Positions 27,301 to 34,100 of a DNA stretch of 64,000 nucleotides are shown in pieces. The position numbers and the translations under genes were made by a program. Source of the DNA: Cyanidium caldarium (taxonomy: Eukaryota; Rhodophyta; Bangiophyceae; Cyanidiales; Cyanidiaceae); contig JANCYW010000006.1 in the NCBI GenBank assembly GCA_026184775.1, forward strand, positions 310,001 through 374,000, given 5' to 3'. The notes beneath the pieces are model-generated. The model had not been told where the DNA came from, ran no database searches, and saw nothing but the letters and a program-made list of their open reading frames with translations. How positions within the stretch are numbered: the first letter of the stretch is position 1; each line of letters opens with the position of its first letter.

Positions 27301-27528
27301 CGCACGCGCCACCATCAACTTGAGCGCCTCTCGCGACGGCTCGGTGCGCCCATCCACCCAGATGCACACATTCTGTAACGGTCGGGCGGGTGGTGGGTCG
27401 GTCGGCCGCGGCGCATCCCACACCGCCACCTCCTCCTGCAATTGTTGCCGCATCTTCACCTCCTTGATCGCCATATACTCCCCGAAAGAGGAGAATGCCG
27501 CCCTCCGATCCCATTCCGGGTCCGCCAT
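24322..27528 (-). CDS. REV1: REV1 translesion DNA polymerase
   Basis: A Y-family deoxycytidyl transferase (1,068 aa) and scaffold for lesion bypass in the nucleus. The order of parts is that of REV1. A BRCT domain (about residues 50-150) contains VCIWVDGRTEPSREALK and LHVVRPEWVVDSVQAG. An acidic linker follows, then a REV1-type lead-in (FVREFFAQSRLHFIGSFRN). The polymerase core has CYVLHVDMDAFFVSVSLS (metal-binding Asp) and GVSIDEAYL (metal-binding Asp/Glu), with the little-finger region after that. The C-terminal part is basic and disordered. The last about 120 residues are helical and could be the domain that recruits other polymerases, but the match is weak. The start ATG is at 27528. It shares a 426 bp divergent promoter with the NAXE-like gene. 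Confidence 0.95.
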   Translation of the reverse strand: MADPEWDRRAAFSSFGEYMAIKEVKMRQQLQEEVAVWDAPRPTDPPPARPLQNVCIWVDGRTEPSREALKLMVARAGGRFETYFHRGLVTHVVGTHFPRNKVVELRRMVRSGEHGTVPRLHVVRPEWVVDSVQAGARLPEWKYAVLLESEHHVPGALERWCRRPGTIAAEAVESEVDNESTASDTESGGEIGIGSLQLTPDEPVWEEEDEEDDATLPDPGDTPFGGGGGAGGLAPAPDIDYTSLRSSRENANFVREFFAQSRLHFIGSFRNTYESIVRRLQQRRFAATAAAAAAAASRTPNSTPHALPSPGCYVLHVDMDAFFVSVSLSKRPHLRGQPVAVCHSGHDERSRAEISSASYEARAHGVHANLFFGEARKRCPQLVMVPYEFGLYRDACEKLYTIFFDEADLVQGVSIDEAYLLVQECATVAAATARATRIRQRIRTEIDGCTASIGIGVNRLLARLATRHAKEHLGRGEQYVFGGDDGAAALELSPSQQAQLDALSIHELPCVGWSTRQRLLAEYRRRRPAAAAAPSPLTVGQLRACFSRDDLQQLLGGALGTRVHEYAHGIDRRPVETMRPRQSVSAQIAWGVRFDASEADRPKLRQFVGDLARVVLERIHEAQVQRCGSVTVSALRRRPGAGPPYKPLGCGECLETSVTRRVDWHAGETPDKGEVTAADEAFVAQVWDMFIALCIPSEELRGVGVHARKLHETASAAAAVAPSGVRRSDGAWRPRKWTTARQRRIGEYWTAAATSTTATVAKEPVEAASAALSGKSGASSAPSHPPLSVGNCNTCAPHPPHALEPSRPPTPPGVDRETWHALPRSVAAQVYRERCAWRQLQEWRKRRRRSGNAFQPTLLLWEEMRRGRTEHNGAVLLVAKRASTAADAAWRVVKRPKTARRRRSPADQNDAVECIDDGHDGGDNRDHLPSMAECSLAIDTLLRRVRETAATASGDEACRCCSSLLADTEAQLGGVLEMLCQRRQWATLSRLLRLVHARVQAGIDAQAHLATPLYAFYNRLRDAVLHHWQEAVMAAGAEAATDAPSRRPPAPRLRLPQLRLASTATSPQ

Positions 27529-27954
27529 GAGGTGTGGGAGCGGGGCGAGAACCCGAGCGCCCGCGCCACCTACGCGCGGGCGGGCATCGATGACGCGCGC
27601 TCATCGAATTCGCAGCCGTGAACGCGTCGGTCGCGACGGGAGCGGGTGCGGGGAGAGGCGGTCGCTGCTGCCGAGGACACGAGGAGCGAGTGGAAGCGCC
27701 GATCCGACTCTATGTGTCACCGAATGGGCTCGCTCATGTTCGTGGCTATTGTTGGCAGCGGTGAATGGAGGCGGTCCTCTAAAGAAAGAAAGGGGCAACC
27801 GGACGCCTTGCTTCGACCTGCCGCGCTGTCGGCGTTCGCAGGTACGCCTCACCGGAATTCATCTTCATGCATCGGCCTTTCATCGCCAGGGCAGCATCTC
27901 CGGATAGAGCGCCGTGCCGCGCGCACTGTCATCCCTTCGCTCTTCACCGTTTCC
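27529..27954. other. Divergent promoter of REV1 and the NAXE-like gene
   Basis: 426 bp. The NAXE-like frame is open through most of it, but the translation is Arg/Ser-rich and unlike the family. No RNA gene or repeat was recognised. Confidence 0.45.
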
Positions 27955-29094
27955 ATGTCGGAGACTCCTGACGCGACGAGGGAGGATTCGTTTCGACCGG
28001 GGTACACCAAGGACGACATGACGCCGCGAAACATTTTCTACCGAGAGTCGGCGCTGGCGCGGCTACCGCGACTGCTGACGCGCACGGAGCACTTTCTGAT
28101 GGTGGAGGAGGTGGTGAATCAGAGCGGCTCGCTGGCCAGAGTGGTCGCGGCGCTGGCGCACGGCGTCGCCCAAGTGTACCAGGAGGCGTTTTCCGTCAGC
28201 GCGTATCGTCGCGTGGCCGTCTTCATCGGACCCGGTTGGACTGGTTGCCTCGGCTGGGCAGTGGCAGCGGAACTGGCCCGTCGAGAGGCATCCGTGACGG
28301 CGGTGGCATTGCTGTCGGAGCCGGTGGATATGAAGGGCACGCTGCCGCCGCGCGCCGGCCTCCGTCGCTGCTGGTGTGAGCAACACGAAGAGGCGGCACG
28401 CGCCGGCGTGGTCGAAACCGACTTCGTGCCCAGCACCCTCGACTACTACTACGATGCCCTCATCGATGCCATCATCGGGATCGACCTGGACGTGCAGGGC
28501 GTATCGCAGCAGATGGTTGCGGCTGGCCAGATACCCGCGGAGGCGCCCCCGATGGCGCTGCTGGGCACACCGTACGATGAGACCATCGATCGGCTGGCGC
28601 AATCGTATCTGCCGCTGCTCAGTTTGGACGTGCCGTCAGGGTGGGATACAACGCGCGGCCCGCTGCTGGGCGATTTGCGCATCGGTCGCGCGCTGAAACC
28701 CGAAGTGTTGGTGAGCGTGCTGGCGCCCAAACGATGCTTGCGCTCGTTCGGCGGCAACTACTGGTATTTGGCGGGCAATGTGGTGCCCGAGCTGGTGGGA
28801 AAACGGCTCGATCTGCGGCTGCCGGCGTTTCCCACCAGCAAGGATTGCGTGCTGATGGGCAGCAACCCGTTTTTGAATATGATCAAACGACGACGCCGTG
28901 AGACCGACCCGCTCACCGACGAGCACACTCCGGGCCCACCGCGGATGCCGCTCTGCTGGGGCCGCGGCGCTCCCGGCGAGGTGTATGGCCGCCCGGGCGA
29001 GTTCCTCGCCACCGTGTTCAATTCCAATCCGCGCCGCGTCTGGGTCGACCCCGAGCGAGACGATGCGGGAGATCTGTGGGATGAGCTGGAGTGA
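27955..29094 (+). CDS. NAXE: NAD(P)HX epimerase-like protein (YjeF_N domain)
   Basis: A 379-residue protein of the YjeF_N fold. NAXE enzymes epimerise damaged, hydrated NAD(P)H so that a partner dehydratase can repair it. Family blocks are LIDAIIGIDLDVQG (family VVDAIFGFSFKG, keeping the Asp), SLDVPSGWD followed by RALKPEVLVSVLAPKRC, and the run GNYWYLAGNVVPELVGKRLDLRLPAFPTSKDCV. The nucleotide-loop motif, normally GPGNNGGDG, reads GPGWTGCLG (about residues 92-100). Both Asn, two Gly and the Asp are replaced. About 80 extra residues follow the fold, ending in a conserved-looking GRPGEFLATVFNSNPRRVWV. The start at 27955 is the first ATG giving a sensible N-terminus. It may be a divergent or inactive paralogue; the fold assignment is firm, the activity is not. 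Confidence 0.75.
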   Translation: MSETPDATREDSFRPGYTKDDMTPRNIFYRESALARLPRLLTRTEHFLMVEEVVNQSGSLARVVAALAHGVAQVYQEAFSVSAYRRVAVFIGPGWTGCLGWAVAAELARREASVTAVALLSEPVDMKGTLPPRAGLRRCWCEQHEEAARAGVVETDFVPSTLDYYYDALIDAIIGIDLDVQGVSQQMVAAGQIPAEAPPMALLGTPYDETIDRLAQSYLPLLSLDVPSGWDTTRGPLLGDLRIGRALKPEVLVSVLAPKRCLRSFGGNYWYLAGNVVPELVGKRLDLRLPAFPTSKDCVLMGSNPFLNMIKRRRRETDPLTDEHTPGPPRMPLCWGRGAPGEVYGRPGEFLATVFNSNPRRVWVDPERDDAGDLWDELE

Positions 29095-29163
29095 AAACGC
29101 GGATGGACAGGGATAAAGTAGCGACGGCAACCGGTGGCAGAGTGTGCTCTCGGTTAGCGTCTG

Positions 29164-29171
29164 TATATAAG
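29164..29171 (+). promoter_or_regulatory. TATA box candidate upstream of GDT1
   Basis: TATATAAG about 125 bp before the GDT1 ATG. It is the best TATA match I noticed in the window. Confidence 0.5.
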
Positions 29172-29293
29172 GATGACGTTGTGGTCTGTGGCATGTCGAG
29201 AGGCGGCGACGGTGAGTGATGTGCTTGAGGAAGAAGTGCGGAAGATGCCGTTTCTGCTTCAAGGCACCAAATTGAGGGCGCCTTTACAATGGG

Positions 29294-30733
29294 ATGCGCG
29301 CATCGGATTCGGCTGCGCAGGAGAATCCGACCACGCAGCGTCGGTTCCGGGTGTCCGTGCGACGCCCGCTGTCAAAGCGCCGCCGTCTGTTTCTACGCCG
29401 CCCGACCACCGTCATCTCGAGGCCGCGTGCACTTCCGTGGAAGGGAGCGTTCTGTCGGCATCCTGTAGCAACGAACGAGCGTCGAATGAGCGTCGCGCCA
29501 TTAGCCGTTGGACGGCGACGGTCAGATGGCCGGTCGACGCCCGGACGCGTGAGCACCGGCAGTGCCCGCCTCGTGGAGGCGACGGCGGGACGGCCGGCGG
29601 TCAACACGCGATGGTTTGACTGGCAACGCTGGCAAAAGGGGACAGTTTCTTTTTGGTTGTTGCTGTTGCTTCTCGGGCTGGCGCCGGTGGCGACGGTGTG
29701 GGCGGCGCCCCTGTCCGGCGCGTCCACCGCCTCCGACGCGCTGCGGGAGCAGGCACCGCCGACTCTCCCAGTCGCCACCACCACCGCCACCACCGTCACT
29801 GCGGCGTCTGCAACGTTGACGGCGACGCCCGGTGGACTGCCGGCCGACCATCGGGCGCTGCTGATGTCGCTGGAACGGCTGCGGCAGCGCAAATTCTCCG
29901 TGGCCAGCTACCAGTCGCTGGGCATGATCCTGGTGACCGAACTGGGCGACAAGACCTTCTTTTTGGCGGCAGTACTGGCGGCGCGCCACTCGCGGCTGCT
30001 GGTGCTGCAGGGTGCTCTGAGTGCGCTGGTGATCATGACGGTGTTGTCGGCGGTGCTCGGCCGCGCATTCCCCAGCCTCTTCTCCGCCCACTACACCAGC
30101 ATCGCCGGCGCGGTCTTGTTCCTCTATTTTGGGGTGCAGATGCTGCGTGACTTTTGGCGGCTGCACCTGAAGCGGCGCCCCAGCGCTGGCGGTGGCAACG
30201 ACGCCGGCACCGACGGGCTGCCGCACCCGGTCCCGGGCGCCGCTGGCGACGCGCACGATGAACTGCGCGAGGTGGAAGAGAAACTGGATCGCTCCAAGTG
30301 GTCCGATGCATCCGCTCGCGGCAACCACAGCGCCAGCGCTCTGGCAAATGGCGGCATGCCCCTGCCCGCCGCCTGCGAGGGCGGACTGGCGCGCGAGCCC
30401 AACGAACCGACCGCCATCACCGCCAAAGCGCAACAGGCGCTGTGGACCGTCCTACAGGCGCTCTTCTCCCCGCTGTTTATGCGCTCCTTTTCCCTGACGT
30501 TTCTGGCCGAATGGGGCGACCGCAGCCAGATCGCCACCATCGCGCTGGCCGCGCATCGGAACATGGGCGGCGTCATCTTCGGGGCCATCGTCGGGCACAC
30601 CATCTGCACCAGTCTCGCCGTGGCCGGCGGTCGTCTGGTGGCCGCCAAAATACCGGAGCGCTTCATCGCACTCTCTGGCGGTGTGCTGTTTCTCGTCTTC
30701 GGTATTCTGTCTGTCACGGTGGCGGAGACGTAA
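29294..30733 (+). CDS. GDT1: GDT1/TMEM165-family cation transporter (UPF0016)
   Basis: A 479-residue membrane protein with the two signature motifs of the family. ELGDKT (about residue 217, in ILVTELGDKTFFLA) and EWGDRS (about residue 406, in TFLAEWGDRSQIATI) form the cation path. Family members exchange Mn2+ or Ca2+ for protons in the Golgi, or in plants in chloroplast membranes. Hydrophobic segments surround each motif in two related halves of three. A hydrophilic loop of about 100 residues (roughly 295-385) separates the halves. The N-terminus is long: about 110 Arg-rich residues, then a hydrophobic segment like a signal anchor (FWLLLLLLGLAPVATVWA). An Arg/Ser-rich start could be a plastid transit peptide, so Golgi or plastid location is open. 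A later ATG at about 29486 is an alternative start. Confidence 0.9.
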   Translation: MRASDSAAQENPTTQRRFRVSVRRPLSKRRRLFLRRPTTVISRPRALPWKGAFCRHPVATNERRMSVAPLAVGRRRSDGRSTPGRVSTGSARLVEATAGRPAVNTRWFDWQRWQKGTVSFWLLLLLLGLAPVATVWAAPLSGASTASDALREQAPPTLPVATTTATTVTAASATLTATPGGLPADHRALLMSLERLRQRKFSVASYQSLGMILVTELGDKTFFLAAVLAARHSRLLVLQGALSALVIMTVLSAVLGRAFPSLFSAHYTSIAGAVLFLYFGVQMLRDFWRLHLKRRPSAGGGNDAGTDGLPHPVPGAAGDAHDELREVEEKLDRSKWSDASARGNHSASALANGGMPLPAACEGGLAREPNEPTAITAKAQQALWTVLQALFSPLFMRSFSLTFLAEWGDRSQIATIALAAHRNMGGVIFGAIVGHTICTSLAVAGGRLVAAKIPERFIALSGGVLFLVFGILSVTVAET

Positions 30734-30994
30734 AGCGTTGCGTGTGCTGATGTCCAAGCCCGAGCTCACCGCGCAGCGCCTCCCTGGAGTCGACCCAGCT
30801 GCGACCTCCGTCAGCCCACTCGCTTCTCCGGGCTGCCCAGAAGACCTGGTCGCCAAGAGGGAGTCTGAATAGGCCTGACCGCGAAGAGACCTCGTTCGCA
30901 GTGTGTGATCGGCCGCTCGGGCTCTGCAGTGCCCGATGATGACAAAGTCAAAAGTGTTACGCTCTATTGTGCGCTTGCGCCCACACGCTGCGCG
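30734..30994. other. Short spacer before the Fanzor remnant
   Basis: About 260 bp with no recognised gene. It is slightly more AT-rich than the flanks and could include non-coding remains of the adjacent mobile sequence, but I see no terminal repeats. Confidence 0.4.
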
Positions 30995-31453
30995 TTACGC
31001 TGAAGCAGATGCAGAATTCTTCATCTTCGAATCACCGCCTCGAAGACGCAACAGATAGTTCAGGCGCGGAAGGCCGTGCAGAACGGCCAACGCGGCCCGC
31101 AGCAGGTTGACGATAGCATTCCCATTCCTGTTGCGCATCCGCTCACACTCCGTATTCTGACAGTGCACCAAACGCCACACTGCGCGCTCCTGCTTCTCCC
31201 TCCCCTTTCGCGTATCGGTGCGCTGCGTCAACGTCTTTGTCTCCCCACACCAACACACCGACCACCGCTTGCTGGCGTACGCCTCATTGATGAGGCGTAC
31301 ATCATCACCGCGTTCCCCAAACAACTTCCGCACATCTTTGCCCTCAGTCGGCGGACTGACTTTCAGGTGGTGGTGGTTGCGCGTATCCCAGTCCCCGAAC
31401 AGCACCAGCACCTCACCCAGCTTGCCGCACAGTGCCGGGAAACGATTCCGCAT
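30995..31453 (-). pseudogene. C-terminal remnant of a Fanzor-type (TnpB-like) RNA-guided nuclease
   Basis: A 152-residue open frame that matches only the end of Fanzor proteins, the eukaryotic relatives of transposon TnpB. In order: VLVLFGDWD, then SPPTEGKDVRKLF, then DVRLINEAYASKRWSVCWC, where the Glu sits at the alternative catalytic position used by Fanzors. Then comes the second half of a zinc ribbon (CQNTEC), then RNRNGNAIVNLL in place of the RuvC-III motif RDxNAAxN, and a tail like GxxRPxYLR (HGLPRLNYLLR). The RuvC-I part, the guide-RNA-binding region and more than half the protein are absent. An in-frame stop lies just upstream and the PPR gene begins about 30 bp away. One zinc Cys is Trp and the RuvC-III Asp is Asn, so even this part looks inactive. 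No terminal repeats were seen. Confidence 0.72.
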
Positions 31454-31482
31454 CCCGTCATTTCAAGCGCGCGACCTCTCTT

Positions 31483-33777
31483 TCACTCGAACACGTCACT
31501 CGCCGGCTGCCCGGTCTGCGAAACGTCCATGCGCCTCAACATGTCCAGCCAGCGGTGCGCATCCGCATCCAAACTCGATAGCAGTTGCGATTGAGGCTGG
31601 CTCGCCAGGTACTCGCGCATCTCCCGCAGCGCGGTGCTGGGCAGCGGCACGCCACTCTCCACCAGCGCGCCGAACACTCGCAGCATGCCGTGGCGATCGC
31701 CGGTGCGTCCGAAAGCCGTCACCAAGCGCGTGCAGGCATCGGCGCTGAGTGGCACCTTGCGCGACCGCATATGGCGCACCACCTCGCCGATCGCGTGGAC
31801 GTTGCGCGTCCGGCTCAGCGCGTTCAACAGAGCGTCGTACAACGCGGCGTCGACCGATTGGCCGTCTACCCGCGCCCGCTCCAACGTGGCAAAGGCACGC
31901 TCGAGGTCCGCCACCGCCGCACAACCGCACACCAGCGCAATCCATAATCGGAGCGGCGTGTCCATTTGCTCGTTCTGCATGTAATTCAGCACCTGAAACG
32001 CACTGTCCAGCAGCGTCTGCCGGGCGCGTCCATCGAGGCTACTGGTATTCGAAGACGCCGTCTCACCGTCCGACGCGGCGGGCGACGTCCTCTCCACGCC
32101 TCTGCAGGCCGCCTCGCTCAACCGTTCCGCCAACGTCTGCAGCACCCGCGGATGCGGCGTCAGTTGCCTCTGTCGCAATGACCGTATCGCCGCAAACGCC
32201 TCCGGGAAACGGTCTGCGCGAACATAAGCGGCCAGCAGTGCGTTGTGCGCCCGCGACGATGGCGTGCATTGGTAGGGCTGCATTTCCTGAAACACCCGCT
32301 CCGCTTCGTCGGCCAGTCCGAGGCGGCTGCACGCGCGCAGCGCATTCACAAACAGCTCCGCCGGAAACGGGCGCTGTTGCATGCGCCGGCCTCGGTTACC
32401 GACCGCCGCAGCGCCATCGGAAGCCGTTGCACTGCCATTGCCCGCTGCTGTTGCTGCTGTTGCGCGGTTACGGTCCACATCACCGTCATCGGTGCTGGCG
32501 GCCGCGGCCGCACCGTCGACCACGGTCTGCAACTGCGGACGCACATGCTCCTTGTACAACGCCCAGGCGGCCTGCACCTGGCCGGCGTGCAACGCACAGC
32601 CGATCAGTGCGTGCACCGCGTGCGCGCTCATCGGCACGCCGCGCTCCGCCATCTCCGCCCGCAACTCCATACACTGTTCCAGCATGCCCCGTTCACAATA
32701 CAACCCCAGCAGCGTGCCGTACGTCACCTCATCGGGATGCAGCAGCGCGTCACGCCGCTCCATGTACTTTTTGATGGCAGCTGCGCCCTTCAACATGGCC
32801 GCCACCCGACACGCTTGCATCGCGATATTGCAGGTGACCCGGTTGGCCACACCGTGTCGCAGCATGGTACCGAAGAGGCGCAGCGCCACGGCCACCCCGC
32901 GTTGGTAAATGCTGGCGTGCAGCATGGCGTTGAGCAGCGCCAAGCTGCAGTAGCCGTCGTTGCCGCTGTCGCCCCCATCGAGCATCGCCTCTAGCCATTG
33001 CGACGCACTAGCAAGATCGCCGCGCGCCACGCACTCATCCATCAGGTAGTTGTAGATGATCGGATGCGCTTTGCGTCGTTGCCGATGCAGCGCGTCCAGC
33101 AGCGCCAGCGCCTCACCGCGTTGACCGCTGCGGAACAGCGCGTCCAGCAGCGCACTATACAGAATGATGCCGGTCGGGCGCGTCCGCCAGAGTTGCAACA
33201 CCTCCTCCGTCGGCACGATGCGCAACACGCGCCGCATCGCCTGGGACATTTCCATGAAGAGGTCGCGCTGCTCGCCGTACACGTCGCCCTCGGTGAAACA
33301 GCATTGCACGCGCGGCAGCATCCAGAGCACCTCCTCGATCAGGTCCGCCTGGCGCAGGCGCATCAGCAGGCGCGCTGCTCGCCGCGTCCGGATCTGCTCC
33401 GGTGACCAGTCCACCTGCTTCAGCAGCATACGCACACGCCGGCGCATGTCGTTCCACTGCGCCTCCGGCAAGCGCTGACCGATGCACAGGCGTACGGCTG
33501 TGTCGAGTTGGAAAAGCACGTTCTGCCCCCTCGTCCAGTCCGGCAGTTCGGAGCCCAGTGGCGCCGCATCCGCCTGGGCTCCGGTGTGGGCGCGAGCGAG
33601 CATACGCCACGGAGCGGTAGGCGTGTGGCGTGTCGGGGAGAGGCGTGCTGGTGTAGGTGGCCCGATGAAGCGACACGACACCACCGCCCTGCTTTTCCTA
33701 TTGAAGCGTGATCCTAATGCACCCCATTCGGGCAGGAACGCCGTCCGGGACGGTTGTGTGGTGCCCATGAACATCAT
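31483..33777 (-). CDS. Pentatricopeptide repeat (PPR) protein
   Basis: A protein of about 764 residues from the ATG at 33777, built mainly of degenerate 35-residue helix pairs. Clear PPR units include GIILYSALLDALFRSGQRGE, PIIYNYLMDECVARGDLASA, RVTCNIAMQACRVAAMLKG, VTYGTLLGLYCERGMLEQC and AHNALLAAYVRADRFPEA. PPR proteins bind specific organellar transcripts and guide their processing, stability or translation. The N-terminus after MMFMGTTQPSRTAF is rich in Arg and Ser and lacks acidic residues until about residue 60, which suits a mitochondrial or plastid presequence. The frame is open further upstream, with another ATG at 34011, but that part contains acidic stretches and less suits a presequence. 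An Ala/Asp-rich insert interrupts the repeats near 32380-32530. No DYW or SMR domain is visible. Confidence 0.88.
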   Translation of the reverse strand: MMFMGTTQPSRTAFLPEWGALGSRFNRKSRAVVSCRFIGPPTPARLSPTRHTPTAPWRMLARAHTGAQADAAPLGSELPDWTRGQNVLFQLDTAVRLCIGQRLPEAQWNDMRRRVRMLLKQVDWSPEQIRTRRAARLLMRLRQADLIEEVLWMLPRVQCCFTEGDVYGEQRDLFMEMSQAMRRVLRIVPTEEVLQLWRTRPTGIILYSALLDALFRSGQRGEALALLDALHRQRRKAHPIIYNYLMDECVARGDLASASQWLEAMLDGGDSGNDGYCSLALLNAMLHASIYQRGVAVALRLFGTMLRHGVANRVTCNIAMQACRVAAMLKGAAAIKKYMERRDALLHPDEVTYGTLLGLYCERGMLEQCMELRAEMAERGVPMSAHAVHALIGCALHAGQVQAAWALYKEHVRPQLQTVVDGAAAAASTDDGDVDRNRATAATAAGNGSATASDGAAAVGNRGRRMQQRPFPAELFVNALRACSRLGLADEAERVFQEMQPYQCTPSSRAHNALLAAYVRADRFPEAFAAIRSLRQRQLTPHPRVLQTLAERLSEAACRGVERTSPAASDGETASSNTSSLDGRARQTLLDSAFQVLNYMQNEQMDTPLRLWIALVCGCAAVADLERAFATLERARVDGQSVDAALYDALLNALSRTRNVHAIGEVVRHMRSRKVPLSADACTRLVTAFGRTGDRHGMLRVFGALVESGVPLPSTALREMREYLASQPQSQLLSSLDADAHRWLDMLRRMDVSQTGQPASDVFE

Positions 33778-34100
33778 CAGAAGAGGCGGTGGCCGCTGAG
33801 GCCACGCCTCGACGAGACGCGGCGCGAGGCGGTCGTTTCGTGGCGCATTCGTCGGGAATGCGGGCAGAGCGTGACGGAGCAGCGCATAGGAACCACAGCC
33901 GACACCGTATTGACGACCAGTTGCCTCGGGCGAATCTCCGCAAGATGACCGTCTCGCACTGGAAACGAAGTGGACTGCCTTGGACTCGATCCCGTCGCGC
34001 CCCACGGCCATTGCCAGCGCCTTGACCCCTGATAGCCCTTCGCTCGGCGACAAGTTCACACACACACACACACACGATATCCCATGCCAGCAGATTCTGT
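33778..34100. other. Spacer between exportin-1 3' end and PPR gene
   Basis: 323 bp including a (CA)n run at 34057-34075. The PPR frame is open through most of it from a non-ATG codon. Nothing else was recognised. Confidence 0.45.
34057..34075. repeat. (CA)n microsatellite upstream of the PPR gene
   Basis: About nine CA units (TG on the coding strand of the PPR gene). Confidence 0.9.

Noticed and set aside
29173-29619. 148-codon frame starting just after the TATA-like element
   Set aside because: The ATG is only 2 nt downstream of the TATA word, so it would lie outside the transcript, and it overlaps the well-supported GDT1 frame.
31454-31482. Possible fusion of the nuclease remnant with the PPR gene
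   Set aside because: They are in different frames, with a stop just upstream of the remnant; the PPR protein ends cleanly before it.
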